Positions 46,945 through 58,949 are shown, numbered from the stretch's first letter. The stretch: DNA of 64,000 bases from Plazaster borealis (GCA_021014325.1 CM037472.1:31706234-31770233); one strand, 5' to 3'. Notes: a model not told the origin generated them from the sequence alone. Numbers and translations are program-made.

Positions 46945-48368
46945 TTACACTTTTTCAACTGGTCTCCCCCTTCCCCTTCCTCTTGGAGTACTTGGCTGAC
47001 TGGGCCGACTGGTTTGTTCTTGCTTGTCATTACTCTTGCTTGTAGATGGTTGCGAGTCAGAATGTGTGTCCGTTGTTTTCCGTACCCACGCGGTTCTTTT
47101 TCCTTCTTCTTCGTACTCCTCCTCTAGTGTAAACGACGAAACCATCTTGGTCTGTTTCATCCTCGTCCATAGGAGAGTTGTCCGATTTACCGTCGTCATC
47201 GTTGACTCCTTCACGACTGTCTCTGGATCTGTATTTTGTTGTAGTTTTCCTTTCCGGTCTGTTTATCTCAAATTGCTTCCCTTGGGATGTTAACTCGGGT
47301 CCGGATGAGTTTTCTTGTTCGGAGCACTGGTTATGTACTTCTTCCATGTCAGATTCCTCTTCATATCTGTCATCTCTGGACATCTTGTTGCTTGTGCTTG
47401 TACTCTGGTTCTCTTCTGGTGATTTTCTTTTCATCGATTTTGATGGTTTTGCCTTGAGTGCCACTTTGACACTTCCTGTTTCAACAGCATCATCCCAAAA
47501 TGATGGAGGACGACTTGACTTTCCATTTTCTTTTGATTGACCTGATTTGGAGGCAGCTTCAGCGAAGGATTTCTTGTTCATGGTAACCTTTGGGGTTCAG
47601 GTTCAGGTTCAGTTTCTTTGGTTTCAGTAGTGGCTGTGTCCTCGTCGTCATGGTTCTGTTCTTCATGGTCGGAGTTTGTTGGTCTTTCCTCGGTACATAT
47701 ATAACCTGAGTGCTTTCTGTGTCGCGGTTGTCTTCCTGGTCAGACTCATCCGTCGTATTGTTGTACTTGTCATTTGTTCTATGCCAGTTTGCTTGGTGGC
47801 TATAACTCCCGCATACGAAACATCTCCCTCTTGCTGGGCAGTCTCTTGCAAGATGGCCGGGTTCTTCACATATCTTACACGTTCTTTGCTGCCCTCTGTA
47901 TCGGACTGGTAAAGTGAACCCACCGACTTTCACATAACTTGGTACCGCTTTTTTTAAGTTCTTTACTAGACAGCTTCGGACACCAGTCTCTATATCTTCG
48001 TTGAAATTGTGGTGTTGTCTCCTGATGTTGGCCACTGTGCCGTAAGGTGAGATAGCATTTAATACTATCTGATCGTTCATCTCGTACGGTACCTTGATGT
48101 AAATTACTGCACTGTTCTGTATATTCGCCCTTTCACATTGGATAAGTTGCTTCTGGAGAATCATACCTCTGTTAGCAAGTTGGACACAGTCTTTCTCGTT
48201 GTCAAAGGACACGTTAAACCAGCCATTTTCTAGTTCAGCAATGCATTTCAATGTTGCGACTGATTTAAGCTCTTTCTGTACAGCTGTATGGATTTCTTCG
48301 GGCGTGACGCGGCTTTCCATTGATCTTGTGTTAAACCTCACAGTGTTGGGCCTATTGAGCTGACCCAT
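46945..48368 (-). pseudogene. LINE C ORF1: zinc-knuckle RNA-binding protein (frameshifted)
   Basis: Starts MGQLNRPNTVRFNT at 48368. It keeps the RRM-like part and zinc knuckles CKICEEPGHLARDC and CFVCGSYSHQANWH (frame to 47559). The lysine/serine-rich middle follows in another frame (47581-47057), and the tail RPSQPSTPRGRGRGRPVEKV is in a third (47214-46945). The tail shows the ancestral state: a short S/Q/P stretch before RGRGR, without the expanded QQS repeat of copies A and B. Confidence 0.82.
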
Positions 48369-48595
48369 GATTCAAAATGGCCGTCTTCCCGGCCTTTCTC
48401 AACATGAAATTCTGAGGCCCCAGGCCTCAGAACCACCAATATTGTTCAAACTGCACTCCAGATGTGATGTATGTCACCTACCCTACTAGGAGAAACGTCT
48501 GTCACTGTCACTCGTTGCCAAAAACGGCTGATAAAACGCAATTTCACCAAAATAAACAGGAGCGATGTTGAAGCACGTCTTGCGCCCTCAACGCA

Positions 48596-48790
<195 letters not shown>

Positions 48791-49074
48791 CTTGATGTGG
48801 AGTTTATTACTCCGTTTATTCAACATTCATCAGCAAAAGTATACAATACATCAAATAAGCACACTGTTAAAAGACACTCCAGTAAATACTTCTAATATAA
48901 TACAGGTACAGTAAGTAACATGAAGTAGCTCAGAAAATAACAACAATAATTATAATAATAATAATAATAATAACAATAATAATAAACAAAAATTAAATAG
49001 TTCAATGAATACCTTTAATGTATATACAAATATCTACAATTTAGCGTGACATAATCACGTGGTTCGGGAAAACA
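48791..49074 (-). mobile_element. 5'-truncated Tx1-like LINE fragment D
   Basis: 3' UTR fragment related to copy C: CACATCAAG preceded by GGAGTAATAAACTCC, and TTTAGCGTGACATAATCACG at the far end. Diverged from D', with a (TAA)n expansion at 48952-48985. (TTTA)n on both sides. Confidence 0.7.
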
Positions 49075-49142
49075 TTTATATATTTATTTATTTATTTATT
49101 TATTTATTTTTTATTTTATTTTTTATTATTTTTTATTTTATT
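49075..49142. repeat. (TTTA)n tract
   Basis: Degenerate TTTA/TTTTA repeat between fragment D and the 3' end of LINE A. Confidence 0.9.
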
Positions 49143-49403
49143 TAGTGGAGTTATATTACTCCTTTTATTTCACACTCCAATCAATAAATCAATACTGACA
49201 ATCTACAAGGAAACAATAAATAGCAAAATTACAAGAAACAAACAAAGAACAAATCCATAAAGGAAATGAACGACAATTATGGCCATATACAGTTTGTACA
49301 AATTAAATTAACATACAAATAAAAATATACAGCACACTCAACAAAAGAGTTTTGCACGAAAACAGATATGCTAAAAGGAAAGAAGGACAAACCAAAACAA
49401 AAA

Positions 49404-52400
49404 TTAATAATTGAATTCTAATTGGGTTTTTTTATTTATGGAGCACAGGGTGTTGTTACGAGTGTAAACAGTTTTGAACTTTTCAAGATTCATTCTGCCC
49501 TTCTCTAGGGTCAAGAACCGTTTAAGCTTAATTTTGAACTGAAAAATTATATCAATATCGGATGGGTTCTTATAATTATTAAATACTCTTTTACAACGGA
49601 TGTTCCAGATTTGGCGGAGCATTTTAACGACAATAACACCTTGAACTGGTTGTAAATCATAACCCAGAATTCTATTTTGATCGCTAAGACAGAAGTATTT
49701 GTTGCCTGTATATTTCCTAATAAGGTACTCGACAAAAATCCAAGCGTTTAAAGTGCTGATACAATAAATGAACAAATGCTGATGGGATTCTGGTTCAGTT
49801 TCACATAATGGACATTTAACATCAAAAACTTTACCTATTTTGTACAAAAATCTCTAGTGGGGAGAATCATATGTTTTAATCTATACCAAAACTGTTTATC
49901 TTCAGGATCAAGCAGGTTGTTTTTGAAACCGTTTTCCCATATCATGGACCAGTTTAAATCTTGAGCGTAGCAGAGGACTTCTTGCCAAACATTCTGACAT
50001 TTTGGCGGAATGAATTTCTTGGAAATTAATCTAGAATAGTTGGATTTGGAATTTGTGTTCTTTATTTTGATATCACTGTTGGCATCATGGTCGGGAAAAA
50101 CAAGCCAGTTACAGATATTATTAGCAGGGCCATGTCTCCGTTCTCTTACTAATGTGAAATCTAAATGATCTTTCAACCTGCCCATGATTCTACCTGCATT
50201 GATTCTTTGAATTGAACATTTGTTTGCAACTATTTTAAAGGAAATCAGGCTACCTTGTCTGGTCACATTTTTAACTTTGGTCATACCAGCAGATTTAAGA
50301 ACAGGACTTTTAAAATAGTGTTGTCCCATGTGGCAATGCAATTGTTGAAAATAGGAACGTCACGTGTCTCTAAAAGACTTGAAAAGTTACACGTTAGACT
50401 GCCACCAGCTTTCCAAAAGGCATCAATAACTTCCTCGTAGAAAGGAGTAGTTTGGTTCTTAGTAGGCCTATTAGTATTAGCGAAAATGTACCAACCTAAA
50501 TTGGCATTACCACTAGCTTTATCTATCCAATGTTCAAAGAAAATTTTCCACTTGCCCTCCGCAAGGGGGTAACGAGCAAACCAGTTTAATTTTAAGCTAG
50601 TTAGCTTACACTGAACGTCTAGAAGACCTGTTCCACCTTGCGCTTTAGGACCGATAACAGTATTTCTTTTTATCTTGTCATTCGGGCCATTCCAAAAGAA
50701 ATTCCAGATGCTTTTGTTAATTTTCTTTACAAATTCCACTGGGCAGGCCAGAACGCTGCCTAAGTAGTTTATACCAGCACTAATGAAAGTATTAACAATG
50801 ACAGTTTTTCCCGTATAAGTCAAGTTACGTTTAGACCACTTGTCAAGTACACAATTGATTTTGTTAGTTCTTTGTCCCCAGTTGTCCTGCGCTGTTACCT
50901 CGTTTCCAAAAACAATACCAAGAATTTTAATCTTATCATTACACCAACTAAAACGACAAGGTTTGTCTTGCCTCTGCTTCCATTTGCCAAGCCACAGGCC
51001 TTTGGTCTTATTAACATTAAGTTTGGAGCCGCTACCCTTGCAATATGTAGCAAAAAGGTCTTCCACAATATTAAACTCGCATTCATTGCCAATAAAAATG
51101 TTGGTATCATCAGCGTGTTGGATTAATTTAACACTCGTATCACCATTGGGAGTCTGAATGCCTCTTAAAAACTGGTTGTTTCTAATAAGACTACCCAGAC
51201 CTTCGGCACATATGGCGTAAAGTAGCGGAGACAGCGGACAACCTTGTCTAATCCCTCTAGTAATCTTGACAGGTGAACCAATGAAGTTATTTAAGATAAT
51301 TCTGCAGTTGGGTTTACTGTAGAAGACTTCAATCCATTTTATGAGTAAGGGGGGAAGATTCATTTTACGCATAATAGAAAACATGTACTCCCAATTAATT
51401 CTATCAAATGCTTTTTCTTGGTCATAACTGATAACAGCGGCACCTAGATTTTCCCAATTGACATAATCAATCGTATCTCTTAAAATCATGAGGTTATCTT
51501 GAATTTTCCGGTTGGGCACTCCACATGTCTGTTCTTCGCCAATAATAAAAGGCATGGCTAATTTAAGGCGATTGGTGATGGTTTTAGACAATATTTTATA
51601 GTCCACTGTCAGAAGGCTTATTGGACGCCAATTTTTCAGGTCATAGCGACTTCCCGAATTCTTATAAATGAGTCTAACGAGAGCCGAATTCATGGAATTG
51701 CACAAAAGCCCATTTTAAGACAGTCTTTGTAAACTTCAAGAATATCCTTTCCAACAATGTGCCAATAACTTTGGTAAAATTCGACTGTCAAGCCGTCGAT
51801 ACCGGGGCTTTTGTTTTTATTCATTTGGAAAAGAGCATTTTTAATCTCTTCTTCGGTAATCTCTCTACCAAGATCTTCAAGAACATTGTCAGGAATAGTT
51901 TCAGTTTTGATATTGGAAATGATTTCATCCAAATGGATTTATGAAAGGTTCTCAGAACTATACAGATTACTGTAGAAATCATTGACAATTTCAAGCATTG
52001 TATCTGGCTGATCAAATGGTACTCCCTCACTGTTAAAAAGTTTATCAATTTTTAAGCTGTGAATCTGTTGTCTTTCAAGATTGAGAAAATATTTTGAAGC
52101 TTTTTCGCCTTCTTCTTTTTGAATGTTATGGGTTCTTATCTGGGCCTTCTTCCATTCATTAATTTCATACTGTTTAAGATTATGTTCGAGTTCTTTTATC
52201 TCGTCATTACACTCAGTATCATGGTTTTTGATTAAAAGATCGTAACGTTTCTGTAGCTTGATGCGGTTTTGTTTGAGAGTACGGGCTTTTTCTTTGCCAA
52301 ATTCCTGAATAATTTCTTTCATACGGAATTTGCCAGTTTCCCACCATTTGGAGAGGGAGTCATATTGACGTTTTTGGGTTTTCCAAAATATCCAAAGATT

Positions 52401-53198
52401 AATAATACGAGAAGTGCATTCAGGATCTTGTAATAGAGAATTGTTACATACCCATCGGCCTTGACCGTGGGGAGTGTCTATATCATCTAGTTTCAAACCA
52501 ACAATTTGATGATCAGAAAAAACCCATGAGGAAACAGAAACGTCATTTACATTGTTTATAAGATTTGAAGACATAAAAATGTAATCAATTCTGCTGGAAT
52601 GGCTACTACCTTTATGAAAATGAGTGAATCCTTCTTTGTCAGGGTGAAATGTGCGCCAAGAGTCAATAAGGTCTTTTTCCTGTAAAACATTGGACAAAAC
52701 AGTTTTGCTGGGCTCCTTAACATTTATGTTGTCAAGGTTACAATTAAAATCACCTCCAATAATCCAATTTTCAAGACCGGTAATATGATCACAATAATTA
52801 TCAAAGAAGTTAGTGCGATCACGAATTTGATTAGGGGCATAGACGGAGGAAATAAAGCAGGTATTGTTGCTCCAGACCATTTGGGCCTTTATCCATCTTC
52901 CTTCGTCATCAGTGGTAATATTGGAAATATTAAGACGAACCTTTTTTGAGGTAAGAATAGCTACCCCCCTAGATTGGCGGTTGCCATGACTAAAATACAT
53001 TTCACCCTGCCATTGCTTACTCCACTCAGATTCATCATTGACATCACTATGAGTCTCTTGAATAAAAATAAGACTGAATTTTTTACGTTGTAAGTAATCA
53101 AAAAAAACACTTCTTTTAAGATCGTTCCTTAAACCATTAACATTTATAGAGGCAATGGATAAAAAAGACATAATACATATTAGATAGAACCACTTCAT
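49404..53198 (-). pseudogene. LINE A ORF2: endonuclease-reverse transcriptase (few frameshifts)
   Basis: The N-terminal frame is open from ATG 53198 (MKWFYLICIMSFLSIASIN) to 51939 with a complete endonuclease (IFIQETHS, GGDFNCNL, RIDYIFMSS, SDHQIV). RT boxes lie in the frame 51705-50281 and the finger CPLCETEPESHQHLFIYC in 49847-49404. Breaks are a stop-creating change near 51942 and one-base deletions near 51716 and 49853, each visible by comparison with copy B. The minimal damage suggests an otherwise recently active master sequence. ATG 53171 is an alternative start. Confidence 0.9.
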
Positions 53199-53258
53199 GG
53201 AACAGGTTTGTAAAGTACAATATTTTTGTTTACCAAAGGTGATCAAACAGTTCAAAGT

Positions 53259-55085
53259 CTATGTGGATCTCCCTCTACCTCTCCCCTTCTGTTGTCTCTG
53301 CTGACTTTGCTGGCTCTGCTGACTTTGCTGGCTCTGCTGACTTTGGTGGCTCTGCTGTCTTTGCTGGCTCTGCTGACTTTGCTGGCTCTGCTGGCTTTGC
53401 TGGCTCTGCTGACTTTGCTGTCTCTGCTGACTTTGCTGTCTTTGCTGGCTCTGCTGACTTTGCTGGCTCTGCTGGCTCTGCTGACTTTGCTGGCTCTGCT
53501 CGTTTTGATAGCTCTGCTGGCTCTGCTGTCTCTGCTGACTTTGCTGTCTTTGCTGGCTCTGCTGACTTTGCTGGCTCTGCTGACTTTGCTGGCTCTGCCG
53601 ACTTTGCTGGCTCTGCTCGTTTTGGTAGCTCTGCTGTCTCTGCTGACTTTGTTGTCTTTGCTGGCTCTGCTGTCTTTGCTGGCTCTGCTCGTTTTGGTGG
53701 CTCTTCTGACTCTGCTGGCTCGGCTTGCTAGAATGACTTGATGAAGAGGTGGGCTCTCGGTCGTCGACTGGTTTTCTTGTCCACGACAACCGTTTCTTTC
53801 GAAATCTTCGGATGCCGCCTCTCATGTAGGGGACGAAGTCGCCTTCGGGGTCTTCATCGGATATTGTTGACTCTGGATGTGATTGGTCCCTTTGGTCGCC
53901 GGGAGTTTGTACTCCTCCCCTCATGTAGGGTGTAGTTTCACCTTCCGAATCCACGTCGTCAGAATGTTCCTGGCCATCCATTTGCTCTTGTGTCTCATCA
54001 ACTGGGTATTGGTTGTTGTCGGCCAAAATGTCCATATCTGTTTGAATTGTTTCATCGCGAGCTATTTTCGATGCTTCTGATTGTGTTTCAGTTGATTTTC
54101 TTTTCCTTGATGTCTTATTAACCGCTTGGCTCGTCATAGCTAGGTCCCAGAATCCTTTGGGTTTTTGAGGAATGTTGGGTATGTTCTTGATGCTTGTTCC
54201 CGTAACTGCTTCTTTGAAGGACTTTTTAAGTTTAGAGGTGGCTTCTTTAGGTGGGCACTGTTCGATGTTGTCTGTTTGTTCCGAACCTTTCTTTTCCTCT
54301 CCTGTGTTTGTTTTTGAGCTTGTTGTTTCATCTTTTGCGGGCGGTTCTGTGTTGTCGAGTTGCTGCTCACTGTTCTCTTCTTTTTCTCCAGTAGCGTCTT
54401 CTTCCTCCTGGTTTTCATTTTCAGCATGTACATTTATTACCTGGGTGTCATCATAGGTTCCCTCTTGTTCACTGTTATCATATTGGTCGTGCCATGCCGC
54501 CCTATGGTTGTAGCTTCCACATACGAAGCATCTGCTTCTTACTGGACAGTCTCGTGCAAGATGGTCTGTTCCCTCACATATTTTGCAGGTCTTCTGCTGT
54601 CCCTTATATCGCACTGGCATTGTAAAGCCGCTGAATTTGATAAAACTTGGTATCGGTTTCTTGAGGCTTTTGACGAGGCAGCTTCTCACGCCGGTTTCTA
54701 TGTTGTCGTCAAATCCATGTAGTTGACGTCGGATGTTGACGACAGTTCCATAGCGAGACAGCAGCGTTGTTATGGCTTGGTCTGAAATCTCGTACGGTGC
54801 CTTGATGTAGGCGATGACTGAGTTGCGTATATTTGCTCTTTCACACTGAATAAGGGCATTATGTAATATCATGCCTTGCTGGGCTAAAGACTCACAATCT
54901 CTCTCATTGTCAAAGGTGACGTTGTACCATTTACGATCCAGTTCAGCAATGCACACAATGGTTGATGTTGTATCCAATTCGTGATTGACAGCATTGTAAA
55001 CGTCTTGGGGCGTGACACCTTTTGTAAGATGGTGGGTGTTGAACCTCACGGTGTTTGGTCTGTTGAGACCCATGGCAGAAAACAT
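53259..55085 (-). CDS. LINE A ORF1, intact 608-aa RNA-binding protein
   Basis: Open from ATG 55085 in a strong Kozak context (GGCCGCCATG) to TAG at 53259-53261. Residues 1-165 are an RRM-like nucleic-acid-binding region (PNTVRFNT, ETGVRSCLVKSLKKPIPS). Residues about 166-205 have zinc knuckles CKICEGTDHLARDC (CX2CX4HX4C) and CFVCGSYNHRAAWH (CCHH variant). Then comes an acidic/lysine-rich linker with two YMRGG motifs. Residues about 455-600 are an almost pure SQQ/RQQ repeat. The last residues are KGRGRGRST. In L1/Tx1 LINEs ORF1 coats the element RNA and acts as nucleic-acid chaperone. The QS tail is prion-like in composition and may promote self-association (inference). ORF2 starts 60 nt downstream. 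Confidence 0.9.
   Translation of the reverse strand: MFSAMGLNRPNTVRFNTHHLTKGVTPQDVYNAVNHELDTTSTIVCIAELDRKWYNVTFDNERDCESLAQQGMILHNALIQCERANIRNSVIAYIKAPYEISDQAITTLLSRYGTVVNIRRQLHGFDDNIETGVRSCLVKSLKKPIPSFIKFSGFTMPVRYKGQQKTCKICEGTDHLARDCPVRSRCFVCGSYNHRAAWHDQYDNSEQEGTYDDTQVINVHAENENQEEEDATGEKEENSEQQLDNTEPPAKDETTSSKTNTGEEKKGSEQTDNIEQCPPKEATSKLKKSFKEAVTGTSIKNIPNIPQKPKGFWDLAMTSQAVNKTSRKRKSTETQSEASKIARDETIQTDMDILADNNQYPVDETQEQMDGQEHSDDVDSEGETTPYMRGGVQTPGDQRDQSHPESTISDEDPEGDFVPYMRGGIRRFRKKRLSWTRKPVDDREPTSSSSHSSKPSQQSQKSHQNEQSQQRQQSQQRQQSQQRQQSYQNEQSQQSRQSQQSQQSQQSQQSQQRQQSQQRQQSQQSYQNEQSQQSQQSQQSQQSQQSQQRQQSQQRQQSQQSQQSQQSQQSQQSQQRQQSHQSQQSQQSQQSQQSQQRQQKGRGRGRST
53286..53728. repeat. 9-bp coding minisatellite (QQS repeat), copy A
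   Basis: About 49 units of 9 bp encoding SQQ/RQQ on the minus strand, in frame and uninterrupted. Antisense frames read as repetitive LLTLLAL or ADFAGS and are artefacts. Confidence 0.92.
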
Positions 55086-55311
55086 GGCGGCCGAGTATCA
55101 CCGCCGTTGATTTGATTTGAGAGAGTGTTTTTAGGGCCAAAAGGCCCTAAAGGTAGTTTTGACCACTCTTACCTCAATGAAAGTGTTCTAGGTAGGCTTG
55201 AAAGGACACTTGCAGGTTGAAATAGCTTCCACAACAACGTAAAAAGGTGAATTTCTGATGCTTTCCTGGAGCCCGATGTTGAAGCACGTCTTGCGCCCTC
55301 AACGCACAGTG

Positions 55312-55546
<235 letters not shown>

Positions 55547-56219
55547 TTGGGGGGGGGGGCGAAAATGAATTTTTTTTTGGGGGGGGGAGGAAATGAAAGA
55601 AAGTTTGAAAAATTTTGAAGGTCCAATTCAAGCCATTGTTGGTCTTTTTTTGCGCTTGTTTTTGTACGCACCATTTTCTTTTTTGGGGTGGACTTTTTCT
55701 TCTTCTTTTTTTGATTTATGGAGACTTTTTTTTGGGGCGTCCATCTTTTTGTAATATGTTTTTATATATTTTTAATCAATTCAGTTTCATGGGCCTCCGT
55801 TTGTCAATATTATTGTTTAGCACAACTTTGACATGTTTTTACCACGCTTTCTGATATGAACCATTGAAAGTGTTGCCAAAATTGTAAAGTAATGTGCTTT
55901 TTGAATCTTTGTTGTAAACCATGTTACACTTGCCTATATAATATTTGAGTCTTATAGCGCACGTATCCACTAATAAGATGCTCAAGGCTCTTTAACAAAG
56001 AGAAACACCTTTTGAGACAGGTTTTGAAGTTTATTTATTGGTATTTATTTTATTTATTTGTATTTAAAGACAAAATTACCAACAGCTGTAGCTGAATGGG
56101 TCACTTAACAATGATAACAATATAATAACATACACAAAACAAACATTTACAAACAATTCCTGTAAAACAAAAGAGTAAAAAGTAATATGGATAAAAGCAA
56201 TCTGACCATCTGATATTTA
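55547..56219. other. Low-complexity and non-coding
   Basis: G-runs with quadruplex-like spacing at 55548-55590, T-rich sequence after it. No gene recognised. Confidence 0.5.
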
Positions 56220-56368
56220 CATAATATTGGATGGCTTTGAGTGTGATACAAGAATATATTGCTCGAGCTATGACAATATTGGACGAGTCGAAGACGAGTC
56301 CAATATTGTCATAGCGAGAGCAATATATTCTTGTATCACACGAAAACAAAGCCATACAATATTATTAT
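56220..56368. repeat. Long palindrome (hairpin repeat) 1
   Basis: Arms of roughly 65 bp with few mismatches: ATGGCTTTGAGTGTGATACA onward pairs with the stretch ending TGTATCACACGAAAACAAAGCCAT's core. The loop lies around GAGTCGAAGACGAG. Probably a MITE hairpin. Confidence 0.8.
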
Positions 56369-56529
56369 TTTTATCTATATCAGGCTGACCAGCGAAATAA
56401 AATTTGTTAACTTGCCTAAATGCTAAAAAAGACAGACATAAAACTTCACAAAAGAAATTCGTTAACACACGCGCGCTCGTGGAATACGGAAAAGTATAGC
56501 GCGTTTGTGTCCTAGCGAAAACAATATTA

Positions 56530-56730
56530 GGGAGTTTTCGTTTTGGACGACGGACGGTTCTGCAACGGTGAAAATGACACCTCGAGCTATCTGCGCATGC
56601 GTCGACTCTGAGGCTTCGTCGGCCTTCAATTTCTACGACAGTACTTGGGGTGAATCTGCGTTGTGCTGAAAACGACAACGTTTGGGTTCAACCGTTGTAG
56701 AACCACCCGTCGTCCAAAACGAAATCTCCC
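56530..56730. mobile_element. TIR element (MITE family G), TA flanks
   Basis: Terminal inverted repeats of about 40 bp: GGGAGTTTTCGTTTTGGACG on the left, GGGAGATTTCGTTTTGGACG inverted on the right. TA is on each side (ATATTA...TACTG), consistent with a TA target duplication. Inserted in what looks like a unit of the 62-bp tandem repeat. The minus-strand open frame across it has no protein character. Confidence 0.75.
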
Positions 56731-56734
56731 TACT

Positions 56735-56881
56735 GATCTGTCACACGGGTACTTGCGCGAAGTTCCCGGATGACAGAGCAATACGAAAACAATATTGATC
56801 TGTCATCCGGGTACTTGCGCGAAGTTCCCGGATGACAGAGCAATACGAAAACAATATTGATCTGTCATCCGGGTACTTGCG
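56735..56881. repeat. 62-bp tandem palindromic repeat
   Basis: Units start GATCTGTCA at 56735, 56797 and 56859 (the last is partial). Each contains an inverted repeat CTGTCATCCGGG...CCCGGATGACAG. Confidence 0.85.
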
Positions 56882-56938
56882 GTGAAGATATCAAATACAC
56901 TGATTTATTGTACCACTTGGAAGCCTTATATAGATAAT

Positions 56939-57115
56939 AATATACAAATAATGAATGTTTATGAGTGCAATGGTGCGAATATTTTCATGAGTTGAAAGAT
57001 GGAATGTTCTTTTCAACGAGGCGGAGCCAAGTTGAATTGAACATTCCATCTTTCAACGAATGAAAATATTCGCACTATTGCACGAATGAAAAACATTCAT
57101 TATTTGTTTTATATA
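56939..57115. repeat. Long palindrome 2
   Basis: Arms of about 75-80 bp: ACAAATAATGAATGTTTATG onward pairs with the inverted stretch ending TTCATTATTTGT. The loop is around CGAGGCGGAGCC. Near-copy at 57550-57685. Confidence 0.85.
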
Positions 57116-57545
57116 ACATCCAATTAGATATTTGTCATTTTGATTGGAGGATACAACTTTCAAAACAAACAAAGCGTACAAAATTTAGTTGTGACATTGG
57201 ACCATTGATCTCTATTATAATATTGAGATCAATGCATTAGAACCATTTCTTTTGGTTCGGCTTGTTTGGATTCAACAGTGACTAAGTGCGTTCTGTACTG
57301 CTATTTTGAGACACGCGGGCGCCACGTGCCTTGCAGTACTGTACTGCTGCATTAACAAAGACACGCGCACGCAATGATGTGGTACGCTCCGTGCAATATA
57401 ACAAATCGGATGGAACGAAAAATGCACGGTGAATGGAACGAAAAATGCACTGTAAATGACGTAGCGTGCAATGGTACGTTTATTTGCTAACACGTGACGG
57501 ACAATCCTCCAATCAAATGGCAATGATCTGCTTGGGTGTTATATA
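57110..57545. mobile_element. TIR element between two palindromes
   Basis: Terminal inverted repeats of about 40 bp: TATATAACATCCAATTAGAT at the left and, inverted, TATATAACACCCAAGCAGAT at the right, each followed by CATTTGATTGGAGG or a one-base variant. Interior GC-richer, no open protein. The flanking palindromes 2 and 3 make the overall structure symmetric. Confidence 0.7.
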
Positions 57546-57549
57546 ATAT

Positions 57550-57685
57550 ACAAATAATGAATGTTTATGAGTGCAATGGTGCGAATATTTTCATGAGTTG
57601 AAAGATGGAATGTTCTTTTCAACGGGGCGGAGCCGAGTTGAATTGATCATTCCATCTTTCAATGAAAATATTCGCACTATTACAC
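57550..57685. repeat. Long palindrome 3
   Basis: Shares its left arm almost base for base with palindrome 2 and keeps the loop GGGGCGGAGCC. The right arm is shorter. Confidence 0.8.
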
Positions 57686-57778
57686 CATTTGATGGAATAA
57701 TGTCTACATTGGTTTACAATCCATGTGACACTTTCAATAACTTGTATGAGTCGTTGTGAACCATGTAAATTTAATCAT

Positions 57779-57936
57779 CATAGACTACTTCGCAAATACT
57801 CAGTGCGCATGCGTCAGTTGTGGAATGAGGTGCATGCTGGTCTAGTTAGTAACCAAATGTTGTCACTAACTAGACCAGCATGCACCTCATTCCACGGATA
57901 AGGCATGCATACCGAGTATTTGCGAAAAAGTCTATG
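57779..57936. repeat. Long palindrome 4
   Basis: Arms start CATAGACTACTTCGCAAATA and end with the inverted TATTTGCGAAAAAGTCTATG. The inner arm GGAATGAGGTGCATGCTGG is perfectly matched around a ~14-bp loop (AACCAAATGTTGTC). Confidence 0.85.
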
Positions 57937-58575
57937 TAGCGAACGCAAGTGCGCCCTCAATCTTAATTAGGCCTGATGCAACTTTCTTTCATATTTACTG
58001 TAAAAACTTAAAGTTTGTGTCCGCAACCTTAGGACCACTCTCTTTTTCACTTTTAGCTTTAAGCAAGCAAGACAGAGCAGATTTATTTTCTGTGGATACG
58101 TTTCTCTAATTGTAGGGAGTATGAAAACTGCTTACTTGGGAGGGATAATGCCCTAGAGCTCTCTGTCGAGTCTTGTTTTGTGTTTAAATCTTTCTTTTTT
58201 TATCAGAGAAATATTGTAATTTTTAGGGCTATAGTTGTATCGGGTATACTATTTTTTGTACGTATGTATTCAGTATGTACGTATGTATGTTGACTTTTTA
58301 CTCTTCACAGAAGTGACTGTGTGTGCTGTTTGTATTGTGTGCTATTGATTGGAGGATTAAAATCAATTCAAGTGCAGGAGATCATTTTCTATTTTATACG
58401 TCATCGTATGGATTTTGCGTTTAGTATTTTAGTGAATTCTCGTCCTTTTTAATTAGAGGGCCGGCCTCCTTTCCACAATCATAAACATGGTTTATATATA
58501 AAGCATGGTTTATAAACCATACAAAATTGAATCATCTAGAAAACGTGGTCTTTAAACCATGAAAATTGAAGCATC
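57937..58575. other. Non-coding, small hairpin only
   Basis: No gene recognised. An ATGGTTTATAAACCAT palindrome lies near 58503-58520. Confidence 0.45.
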
Positions 58576-58949
58576 TTAAAGGTATCGTACACGTTTGGTA
58601 ATGACACAAAACAAATATTGGCATAAAAACTCACTTGGTAACGAGCAACAGAGAGCTGTTGATAGTATAAAACATTGTGAGAAACGACTCCCTCTGAAGT
58701 AACGTAGTTTTTGAGAAAGAGGTAATTTCTCACTAAAACAATAACAACTTCTTGCAAGAAGTTTTTATTCCTATCTGAAAGCACACAAATTTGTACAACA
58801 AGGGTGTTTTTTCTTTCATCATTTTCTTGCAACTTCGATGATCAATTGAGCCCAAATTTTCACAGTCTTGTTATTTTATGCATATGTTGGGATACACCAA
58901 GTGAGAACACTGGTCTTTCACAATTTCCAAACATGTTCAGTGCCTTTAA
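58576..58949. mobile_element. TTAA MITE family A, copy 5
   Basis: TTAAAGGTATCGTACACG at the left, CAGTGCCTTTAA at the right, TTAA on both sides. Central palindrome AACTTCTTGCAAGAAGTT as in copy 3. Confidence 0.85.

Larger units (their letters stand above)
40043..48595 (-). mobile_element. Tx1-like LINE copy C (older), split by a LINE
   Basis: Related to copies A and B but clearly divergent at protein level. The 5' end, TGCGTTGAGGGCGCAAGACG, is at 48595. ORF1 is 48368-46945 and ORF2 46921-40373. The 3' UTR ends in the hairpin GGAGTAGTATAACTCC then CACATCAAGAGA and A-rich sequence. A plus-strand CR1/L2-type element (40963-43710) is inserted in the ORF2 C-terminal part. Without it C is about 5.8 kb. 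(TTTA)n tracts lie on both sides. Confidence 0.88.
49143..55306 (-). mobile_element. Tx1-like LINE copy A, 6.16 kb
   Basis: Full-length, nearly identical to copy B across the whole element, including the 5' terminal block TGCGTTGAGGGCGCAAGACG and the 3' hairpin. Sequence outside differs from the B flanks apart from the TTTA tracts (and a shared CAGTG between the 5' end and the tract). The few differences are single-base indels and substitutions, so both insertions are recent. Confidence 0.92.
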
